A stretch of 64,000 bases of DNA from Chrysomallon squamiferum (taxonomy: Eukaryota > Mollusca > Gastropoda > Neomphalida > Peltospiridae), in the NCBI GenBank assembly GCA_012295275.1, contig CM022673.1:20603913-20667912 (forward strand), written 5' to 3'. The position numbers were made by a program, and so were the translations under genes. Positions 48,711-64,000 of this stretch are shown here, piece by piece (the stretch's first letter is position 1; the number at the start of each line of letters is the position of its first letter). The notes under the pieces are model-generated. The model did no database searches and was not told where the DNA came from. It was given only the letters and a program-made list of their open reading frames with translations.

Positions 48711-51249
48711 AGTGATTATGTGCGCGATACCTGTTTTTCATCCCCAAAAATAAGTGAAATGACGAGTTTTAAATTTAATTAAAGTTTTGCAGAATTCCAT
48801 ATTAAACAATACTATCTGAATTTCTTATGCCTTGAAATTACGGTTTTATCAACATGATAATCATATACAGTTGCTGTTTTCCCACTAGTGTATCATCATT
48901 TATAACAAAGAATAAAAAAAAAAAAAAAAAACAAAAAAAAAACCTGCAACAAAACATATCCGTTTCACAGAAGTCATTGCATACTTGTAGATGTAATTTT
49001 TGGACAGTGGTAGAAGCTTTAGAGCCCTCTATGTGCAACATCCTGAGGAAATTGTCAATATATCGTAAAACTATTTCTTTGTTGTTATACTTCATTTTTA
49101 AGAAAGGATGGTTAAAATAATAAAAAAAAAAAATAAATAAATAAAATAAAATAATCCACCCTTCAAAACAAAATTCCAGATAGAACATATATCTTGAAAG
49201 TATACTTATTTCTACTTATTACAAATGGTACATGTTAAATTATTGTTTTTAGTTTATAGGTACATTATATGAGAAATAGTTTTACAAATTAAACACAGGG
49301 TTTTTAAATTATATTAAAAAAGCAAAGGAAGAAATGTAAATAATTAGAATAAAAAAGCTTTGCTGGTTCTTGGACACTATTTACTTTTAAATTAGTCATT
49401 TAACATCTAACAGTGATTGGTTTGCTTTGAAAACAAGTTCCTGAAAATTATTTGTAATACGAAAGAATAAAAGTTGATTCAACTTACAATATCGTCACAG
49501 AGAATTATTTTTTACATTATTATTACTATTATTATTATTATTATCATTATTAAATGTAAACAGATTATTAAAGGCTCATAATATGATGGAACAGTTAACC
49601 TGAATTTGTATAGGGAAACATCTTTGTAATTATTAAATTATTTTGATGTATTTTTAGTTGTTACGATTTAGATAATACTTTATTGGTGCATTTAAATTAA
49701 ACCAAATAAACAAAACAGAAAAATAATAAACTATATATTAAATGATTTCTGTTTTCTTTTATTTTTGTTTTCCTGTAAATAATTAAAAACACATTCTTCA
49801 AAAATTATTTATTTTGTTGGCATCCAAAAAAAAATATGTAAAAAACAACAAACAAATTAACTGAAATATCATCCATATCATAATTTATACTTTAAAAAAT
49901 AATAACTAATAAATAATTAACTTTAAAAAAAAAGAAAAAAGAAAGTTAGATAATTAGGAGCTGATCCACATCAGAAGTCATTAAATATCTGTACGTCATG
50001 TCAGCTGTAATACAATGATTCTTCATGTTGGTGAGATAATTTTAAGATTAAAATATACGTTACAATAAGAAAAATTATCCTAAATATATATTTTTTGATA
50101 CTTCAAAAAAACTGTTTTATTTATGTAGTTGGCGTTTTCATTTGCTAATAAGATACATTTCTATAAGAAAGGAAAATTTGTAACAATGCACAAAAAAGAA
50201 AAAGAAAAGAATACTCAAAGTTTATTAATTCTTGGATTTCAACATTTGCTGTATGAAACAATGGAAAATCATGATCTTGCTGCTTCTCTACATTGTTAAT
50301 TGGTTGATATACTTTATTGTTAGCAAAGATTACTCCAAAAATAAAATGCTGTAGTATACAATATATTATATAACTGAAAGACGCTTCTCTTGATTTTTTT
50401 TCTTTTTAAGAAAAAGAAAATAATAAAGTACATAATTTTTAAATTAGATCTGTCCTCAATATAATAAATATGTACAACTAATAATAACTGTAAACAAACA
50501 CACACAAAGAGAAAGAAAAAGGTTTTATTTTGATTGCATTATTTATTTGTTATGAAAATATACTTCATAAAATTCAAAATACTGTTATTTATATTAAATA
50601 CTGACAAATATTTCACTAAAATTAAATTTCACTATATTGCACAAAAATAGAAAAGTCACTAAATTCCATAAAACTTGAAATACACATTTCATTATTTCTT
50701 TCTTGAGACGATACGCACAAATTTTCTTCAAAATGCTAATAAGTCTGTCAAACTATACTAACAATTTAATAAGACTCTGATGAAAAGCACATTTTTAATT
50801 TTCTTATCTGACACTGGTAAAAACATTTCTTAATCAAATGCCAGATTCAGTTCTGCAATTATGGTATCAGTGACTGAGGGAACCTGCCCTACTACTTTGT
50901 TTTTTCATGTCTAGCTCACTATTTAAGAAGTTTCATATGCCTGCATTTTTACACACAGTGTTTCATTTGATATTCAGAAAATAATATCAATATTAATATT
51001 AACATAACCGATAATGAAATGCAGGTTTGTAGTAAACATTATCTGAAGACTGGTTGTATATAAACTGCTAAATAAATATTTCAAACAGGCTTATAAAATA
51101 GGCATTAAAAATATATAAATATTGTATTTTTTAGTGGTTCTTCTTAAAAAGGTAAATGTTACCAACTCTGGATCAAAATAGTAGTCCAGAGTATTGTTTA
51201 ATTTCTTCACTATTGTCTGTATTGTATACTGATACAGCAGAAAGTTGAA
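48711..51249. other. Intergenic, 3' flank of ACP1
   Basis: AT-rich, with A runs near 48909-48942. It includes the phosphatase 3' UTR (extent unknown) and one copy of a 24-bp repeat at 50368-50391 also found at 53821-53844. Confidence 0.5.
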
Positions 51250-51333
51250 TTACTTGTCATACATTTCCAAAAAGCTCTTACAACATCTGTAACATTGTTC
51301 ATAAACTTTTTCAAAGCCATCTATAGTCCCAGC
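51250..51333 (-). CDS. ACP1: LMW-PTP exon 6 with stop
   Basis: 84 nt, AGTIDGFEKVYEQCYRCCKS then FLEMYDK and TAA. It matches the family C-terminus (F..VY.QC.RCC..FLE). Several AATAAA words lie downstream on this strand, so the poly(A) site cannot be fixed. Confidence 0.93.
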   Translation of the reverse strand, partial: AGTIDGFEKVYEQCYRCCKSFLEMYDK

Positions 51334-54300
51334 CTGAAATTTTAAAAAGAGGACAAGATAATAATAATAAAACAACAAAAACAAATTAATTAATAAGGAG
51401 AAAATGTAAATAAAAAACAACAAAAACAAATTAATTAATAAGGAGAAAATGTAAATAAAAAACAAGATAAAATCTAAATAAAATCTGCTACAAAATTGAA
51501 AATGCACTAAATAAAATCGTCTTCTTTTCCTATTTCATTTCTTCATTTATAAACATTAAGAAATTCTTCAACTTAATTCATAACTATGTGAATGCAAATG
51601 TTACCGATGTAATGTACTAACTGTTTATAAGAAATGATAATTTGAGCCTAGCAAAATAAAAAACAACTGATATAACCAAAGTATCATTTTAGTACACATA
51701 AAAAAGAATTAATTGATCATTAGTAATGCATGGAACAGCAGTTTTTACCTCTATTACAGAATCATATGTGTCATTTAATAATAATCATTATTATAAATTT
51801 TATCTATTCACTGACTTCTGGAGTAAATATAATCATATCTAAATACAAATATGCAGTTATTCAACTACTATTAATCTGTCTTTCTCACAAAATCATCCCC
51901 AAAACACACACAAACAGACAGACGAAATTGTAAGCAACATAACAGGAAAAATTTACTTACGAAGTAGGGATCGACTATAACTAATTCTTTCTGTGGATCA
52001 AATTCTCCTAATAACTTTATCTTTGCTTTGAATGGTGATTTTGGCTTAAAATCTTCAATGTCACTGGAAAAATAAAACTGACACAAATAAACTCAAACAG
52101 AAAAGCAAGCATTATTATAGTAAACTATCTTGAAGAAACAAAAAACCCCACAATAACAACCATAACCTTTTATGCAATTAACCAGATTTTTATTACTATT
52201 TATTTCCAAAAGAATACATCACTGTCATAAGTCTGTGTTTTATGATAATTACTTGAGTCTATGACAAGAGAGAGAAAAAACCCAAGAGAATGTGTTCAAG
52301 CCACAATTTCAAAATATGAAGATGAAATTAAAATAAACTGAAGCATAAAGGACAGTGAATGTGCTGTGTTGCCTGGAAATGAACTAAAATCTACATAATG
52401 TGATATAAATATGTAGCTAAAATACATTTTTCTTATTTTAAAGTTATAATTTGTATATAATTGTTGTTTTACTGTATAAAATGCAAATAGATTATTAAAC
52501 ATTCACAACATGTAATAATTAATTGATTGAAATATGTTTACATTAAATACTAGTGTATTAAAGTATGAAAGCTTCATTTGTTTTCACTAACTTTAACTTG
52601 TGTTTGTTCTATACATGTGAATGTCACTTTTCCCTCGGAAATGCAAACTAATCTTGTAATAATCATTTATACATGGATGATAGAAAATATTATCCTTACA
52701 TTTTCCTCTTTCATACTCATTACAAAACTGTTCTGGCACAAAAAAAAAGAAGAAAAAAGAAGGAAAATGAAGCCATCGTTATATTTCACCAGATTGTTTA
52801 TTATTTTCAAACTTTATTATTAGGAAACATTGTTCTTATCATATAAAAATTCATCTTTTAGTTTATAAAATGTATTTAGGCTATTTGTTATACAATACTA
52901 CTGCTACATAACAGATAGTAGTTAACTCAGGGCTTCATACCCTTTGTAAATTCTAAGTACTTCCAGATTGTAAATTTAATTTTTGTTCCAGCTCCCTTCT
53001 TTGATTATAACTCGAATTTCTTTGTCATGCACAATTATACCTCAAATTCTGTTGGTCCATACCAAAAATATATTCAAATTTGTCAAAATCATCTGTCTTG
53101 ATCTGAAATACCCAAATGTATGCATCATTATTTAATTTAAAAAATTCTAAAGATAATGACTAATATAAATAGTGAAGAAGAAGAGGAAGAAGAAAACTAA
53201 ATTTTGAAAACAAAACTAACAGCTAATAATAGTCACCATCATACAAATATCTATTCTTTAAACCTGCAACAAACAATTATTACTATGAAAGATAACAGGA
53301 TTAAACTGTGTATTTAAATTAAAATCAAAATTAAAAAAGAAAAGAAATACCCTAAAACATAAGGATCTTGGATATATATTCTGTAATAATCATTTAAGAA
53401 GTAAGTAATAAGAATGTAAACAAATAAAATATACAAGAAGCTAACTGAACCAACCTGTCTACCAGTGTGTTTATAACTTTTTATGCCATTTTTTCTAAGT
53501 ATCTTCATTGTTAATTCATGTGGAGGACTACCAATAAACCAGTCACCAATGCCAGCACTGTCAATATGCCACTGAAAAAAAGGTTTTAAACACTGTGTGT
53601 GGGTGTGTATATTTAAAACTATTATTATGAAAGGAAACACAAAAAACTATGTATAACCAAAAGTTCTTTTTAAAACTTAAAAAAAATAAAATAATAATAT
53701 AATAATAATAATAATAGAACATAAACAACAATAAATATAATTTTAAATACTTAAACAATAGTTATTTTGAAAATATTTACCAATCATTCAAAAATAGTTA
53801 AGACAGTATACACATTTTACATATAACTGAAAGACGCTTCTCTTAATGAATCATGCATTTCACTGAAGGGAAATAACTCTCTACACTGTTTTCAAATTAA
53901 AGAAAGAAAATAATAATTAAAAAAAGAAAACATACATAACCTATTGTGAAATATTTTTTAAAATTTGTATTAGGTCAAAAGTGCATTTAATAAATGACAA
54001 ATTTAATGTTTTTCAACTAATGGGAAATAGATGTATGGGGAGTCTAGGGAAGTCAATGCTGTGATACCTCACGGTACATACTAATAGCCCATAATTAATT
54101 CTTCAACTGAGAATCAATAATTTTCACATTTTCTGCTATCAAATTGTAAATGCTACATCATATTGGTCTATGATAATGTACTGTAACCAGTTTTGTGCGT
54201 AATGAATATTTTATAGATAAATCGCAAGAATCAAGATGTCTATTCCAATTTTAGAGTTGATACATACTGCAATAACATGAAATAGACCATTTTTTAATAA

Positions 54301-55533
54301 AAGTTGAAATGAACATAGATAAAAGATAGATATATATAGCAAATGAAAATAAAATAAATAAAGTATACATTATACCTGATCAGCTTCACCTTTTTGTACA
54401 ACTAAGTGGTGCATAATTCCTTCTGCCATTGTTGAACGACATATATTACCTTTAAAAAATTAAAAATAAAATTTAAAAATGTAGTTTATTTCAAGTGGAT
54501 TCACCAGACTTGCAGTTACTCTTTTACTCTCAATACTTATTTCTGAGATAACAGTAAAGAAGCTTTTTGCTTGTGTAATAAATCAGAAAATAGTGTATGT
54601 TGATTAATTTTATTTACCAGACTTGCATGGACAATATTTAAAATATAAGTATATACTGTTTATAAGAAATGATAACTTGTGCCAATTAAACTAAAAACAA
54701 TGGCACATATGTACAATGTTAAATAAGGAGGTAGAAGGTATCATGCAGTTTAAACAGTCAGCTGAGTTTTTACTAAATATTTTTGTAAGACTGCTGTTTT
54801 GCTACTAGTGCAGCTAAAAAATGGTCATATAAAACTATTGATGACTGCATGACAGTAGAACCTAGAAGAGCATTTAAAGCAGCTGGATCCATCTGGTAGC
54901 AAAGGGGGTGGACCAAACTCCTTTAAAGACAAATGGCACTATCCAAATATTCCTTTTAAACTAAATTTTAATATTTTTATATATATTTTTAAAAATTAAG
55001 AATGTATGAAAATATATATATATATAAAACAATGTAATTATAAAGTACATATGATACATTTCGATTATTTCTTCTTACTGCCAAATATAGTTATATTAAT
55101 ATTTACTTTATTATATCTTTCTTGCTTTTTAAATAAATAAATAATGAAAAATAAATTTGTAAATAAAATCGAAGTTATTTTTTACTATTATTATAAAGAA
55201 TTAGATGTATTTATATATAACAGGGATAAAACAAAAGAAGCATTAATACATTATTTATACAGTAATTTACTAATTATTATTAACTTATGACAACTTATGT
55301 TATCTGTAAATTCAGAAACTGATCAAAATAAAAATGAAATATGGTGTGAGACTTTTCAAGTTAAAGTTCTTAAACATATGCTATTAATATTTGACTCATT
55401 GACACCAAAAAATAATGAACTGGAAACTGAATGACATTAATATTAAATTGTTTGTTTCATTTTATTTGTAAGAAAATTTAACACTACCTAGACAAAAAAA
55501 CAAAACCGATTTCGTTTTGCCGGGATCAGCCAT
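51250..55533 (-). CDS. ACP1: Low-molecular-weight protein tyrosine phosphatase
   Basis: Cytosolic class II phosphatase that hydrolyses phosphotyrosine through a cysteinyl-phosphate. Six coding exons: 55488-55533, 54376-54449, 53455-53571, 53041-53102, 51961-52063 and 51250-51333 (with stop). All junctions keep phase and give 161 residues, close to the family's ~158. The P-loop C14-LGNIC-R20-S21 follows strand VLFF, preceded by MADPGKTKS. WHIDSAGIGDWFIGSPP matches the DSA...G.PP region. FDKFEYIFGMDQQNL matches the FDYILCMDESNL region. The general acid is D131 in DPYF, with EQCYRCCKSFLE at the C-terminus. The substrate-specificity loop (AGIGDWF) differs from the vertebrate isoforms. Head-to-head with the LIX1L gene. 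Confidence 0.95.
51371..51465. repeat. 45-bp tandem duplication in ACP1 intron 5
   Basis: A unit starting AACAACAAAAACAAATT at 51371 recurs at 51416 almost unchanged, so two copies lie just upstream (minus sense) of the final exon. Confidence 0.85.
51961..52063 (-). CDS. ACP1: LMW-PTP exon 5
   Basis: 103 nt completing a Ser codon, then DIEDFKPKSPFKAKIKLLGE and FDPQKELVIVDPYF; donor TTC|GTAAGT. Contains general acid Asp131 in the DPYF motif. Confidence 0.93.
53041..53102 (-). CDS. ACP1: LMW-PTP exon 4
   Basis: 62 nt, IKTDDFDKFEYIFGMDQQNL plus AG; acceptor TTTCAG, donor GAG|GTATAA. Conserved FDK..YI..MD..NL segment. Confidence 0.93.
53455..53571 (-). CDS. ACP1: LMW-PTP exon 3
   Basis: 39 codons, phase 0-0, WHIDSAGIGDWFIGSPPHEL to KHTGRQ; acceptor TTTCAG, donor CAG|GTTGGT. 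It matches the variable loop and following helix of the family. Confidence 0.93.
54376..54449 (-). CDS. ACP1: LMW-PTP exon 2
   Basis: Completes the P-loop: GNICRSTMAEGIMHHLVVQK then GEADQ; donor CAG|GTATAA. The CX5R signature is split across introns 1/2. Thr replaces the usual Pro after CRS. Confidence 0.93.
55488..55533 (-). CDS. ACP1: LMW-PTP exon 1
   Basis: ATG at 55533-55531; encodes MADPGKTKSVLFFCL plus one base; donor CTAG|GTAGTG. It carries the start of the P-loop (catalytic Cys14). Confidence 0.92.
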
Positions 55534-56512
55534 TTTTATTCCCAGAATTCCGTTCCAGAAACTTTGAGATTGACTGGTTTGCAGGCCTAACTTGCACCTG
55601 CAATGTAAAATAAATATTAAAGGCGCTTCAAAACAAATATTAGTCGGTTCACCTAATCCAATATAATGGCATCTTGAAAGACGGAACTAACAAAAGATGT
55701 CTTGTTTATCATTTTTTATGACTGGATACCATTCAATTGCCTAAATTGTCCCCAGTATTGAATGGTTTGGATCGTACTAAGTAATTTAACGTATTCAATG
55801 ATATTGGTGTAATAACTAACATATTATGCGGTTTGGAAGATAATTCGCTTTCAATGGCATGCTAACTCAGTAAGTTACTGAGTTAATCATTAATGTTACA
55901 GTTCTACTACTCAGACTACTTTTTATTAGTGTTAGTTGTTAAAATACTTGGACATTCATCATATTGTAAACAATATTTTAAAAATTTTGATAGTTAACAG
56001 GAACATCAAGTCAACTATTACTGTTTTGTAGTGACAGTAGCATAATATATGCACTGTTATTGTTAAGTGCTCTCAGTCTCAAAAGGTAAATACCTAAATC
56101 GTTTAAAGTTTAAAGTTAAATTTAGATTACTGTCATTCAGTGCAGATCCAAGAATGATAACGAAAGAGTCTACTGTCCAGGTAAAGCATTGTGAATGTTA
56201 TCCATGTTCAGTTGTTGAGAGTTACATTTCAGTTTGACATTTCAGTGTTAAATAAACACTTGCAATGGAGCAGTGAAATTTGTTAAATGAGAATTCTTTG
56301 CTTTGTGTTTAAATGAACTAATGTCAAATCTCTGAATTTAGCTCTTTTTCTGTCTGTCAGTTAATTAACTGAAATTGATTAAAGTTAATGACATTTCCTA
56401 TTTGGAATTACAAATAAGTAGTTATTCACATATATTTTTATTTTAGATCATTTAATTGGTGGATGAAAAGATGAGTTTATTTCATGTCATCCTCTTCACA
56501 TATTTAAAGTGA
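55534..56512. promoter_or_regulatory. Divergent promoter region between ACP1 and LIX1L
   Basis: The two start codons face away from each other, 979 bases apart. The gap holds the phosphatase 5' leader (up to about 55.6 kb), probably a LIX1L 5' UTR exon ending at CCAG|GTAAAG (56180) or AAAAG|GTAAAT (about 56084), and the acceptor at 56445-56446. No TATA box is obvious at a fixed distance. Confidence 0.5.
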
Positions 56513-62497
<5,985 letters not shown>

Positions 62498-64000
62498 TGA
62501 AGACATTAATTGCTTAACTGAGAAAGAATTAAAACATAGCTTCATATAAACTAAAGTGGTTGAAGAGAAAAAACATATTTTCATTTAATTTGGCCATCTG
62601 AAACAGCTGCACACTGCACTCTTTGGTTAACCCAAGTGACAGTATAACTTTATTAAAACGTTTGTTTGATGAAAAGAAGTCAATGGCTGTATCACTTGTT
62701 TTAGAATGTGAAAGTATAAGACTGTTGAAGATTCACTTGTTTAAGTATTAAATCACAGTGAATGATTCATCATAAAAACTTATTTTCAGACAGAGAGATT
62801 CTGATATTTATTACTAAGCAAATATTTACACACAAAATTATCAATATTAATTAACAAGAAATATTTAATATGTGTTGCTTTTTTACAGAGTTTGTAGTGT
62901 TTTAAAATGATTAAGCACTGAGGAGATAGAGCACATTCACACTGAAAGTAAACCAAATCTTGATCATGTCATTAATACTATGCATTGTCAGCGATAATCT
63001 GTCAGAATCATCAAATGTGTGTAAATACAACTTGGTACTTAAAGTCAGAAAAAAAAAAAAAAATGTGTTAATTGCTCACTGTGACTGACGAAAGACTAGG
63101 CTAGACCTATTAATAGTATTATTTGAAAGCAAAGATAAGAAAATTAAAAATATATGTTATGGAATATTCAATGCAGCAACATTTATTTAATTTTATTATT
63201 TTTTTTATAACAATTGTATTTAATAAACAGCTAGTGTAGACATAATGATTCAGTGAAGAAATTTTAAAAAAAACAGAGTTAAATTGTGCATATTAATATT
63301 ATTTTAATATATATATGTAAACTAATTAAAAAGGCTTATTTGGCTTAGGTATCTATCTTGTTTGTTACCAGCAAATCAAAGATGCCAAGTTGAATTTCTT
63401 TGATAATAGGGTATTAAGAAATATGGGTAAAATGTTTTTTCGGTTTTGTTTTTCTTTGTTATTTTTTGTAGCAAAACATTTTTATTTTATTTTAAGAATT
63501 ATTGTTTGTAATGGATATTCCTTGCTTTTTAGAAAGAGTAGATGATAAAAAGCTTTACTTTTAGGCTTGTAAAAAATCTGTTATGTCTGCAACAAAAGAG
63601 GCAACTCAGTTCCAAATACAAAATGAAAATAATGAAATTATTTGACAGAGCTTTTTATGTGTAAAATTGTTATATTATTACTTGCATTTAGTAATATTGA
63701 AAAATAAATGAATTAATTAATTAACAAACAAACAAACAAACAAATAATAATAAAAAACAAAATTATTATATTATTATTGTATTTATATAACACCTTTGCC
63801 ATACTAAGTAAGCTTTACAATTTAAACTAATAAACTAAAATATAAAATAACTTGGACATAAACATATTAAAATAAATGTAAACATCATGATGAATATGTT
63901 GAAACAGTGGTAAACATAAATGTCACATTTTAAAATTGAAAAACTATAAACATTCAAGAATCGTAACTTAATGTTGTTTATTATCTTGTAATAATAATTT
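62498..64000. other. LIX1L 3' UTR and downstream flank
   Basis: AT-rich, non-coding. Contains an A run at about 63050-63063 and ATTA/CAAA repeats near 63712-63743. No further gene starts before the window ends. Confidence 0.6.
63222..63227 (+). terminator. Candidate LIX1L poly(A) signal
   Basis: AATAAA about 725 bases after the stop codon. Other AATAAA words exist in this AT-rich 3' region, so the choice is tentative. Confidence 0.3.

Larger units (their letters stand above)
52064..55487. other. ACP1 introns 1-4
   Basis: Apart from exons at 53041-53102, 53455-53571 and 54376-54449, the sequence is AT-rich intron. Intron 2 holds the second copy of the 24-bp repeat (53821-53844). No other exon seen. 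Confidence 0.6.

Overview
The window is AT-rich animal nuclear DNA with long introns, abundant microsatellites and long homopolymer runs. It carries three spliced protein genes. Product identities come from conserved protein families read exon by exon, with matching intron phases. The long, very basic and acidic N-terminal extension on troponin I resembles that of mollusc (scallop) troponin I. A mollusc is therefore the best guess, but the species cannot be told from the sequence.

Left half, minus strand, about 1.2-37 kb or further: a troponin I gene. The start codon is at 32621 and the C-terminal exons lie beyond the left edge. The ordinary coding exons encode a charged extension, then the conserved troponin I core. 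The most striking feature is a pair of giant exons, 14612-17878 (3,267 nt) and 11195-14386 (3,192 nt). They sit between two ordinary Glu/Arg-rich exons, are open throughout, and have acceptor and donor sites that keep phase 0 on both sides. If spliced in, they add about 2,153 residues to a protein normally about 180-350 residues long. A tandem pair of 44-nt exons (1356-1399 and 1259-1302) looks mutually exclusive. Several small cassette exons look optional.

Middle, about 37-51 kb: no convincing protein gene. It holds a CpG-enriched patch near 46.9-48.2 kb with exon-like pieces on the minus strand, which may be a distal troponin I promoter or a non-coding RNA. It also holds RFX-type X-box motifs, a decayed Tc1/mariner transposase fragment at about 48.4-48.7 kb, and a (GA)50 tract.

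Right part: a complete six-exon low-molecular-weight protein tyrosine phosphatase gene (minus, 51250-55533, 161 aa). Head-to-head with it is a complete LIX1L-type gene in four coding exons (plus, 56513-62497, 322 aa). The roughly 1-kb gap between their start codons is likely a shared divergent promoter region. The three genes have no evident joint pathway: troponin I regulates muscle thin filaments, the phosphatase acts on cytosolic phosphotyrosine proteins, and LIX1L is an intracellular developmental regulator.
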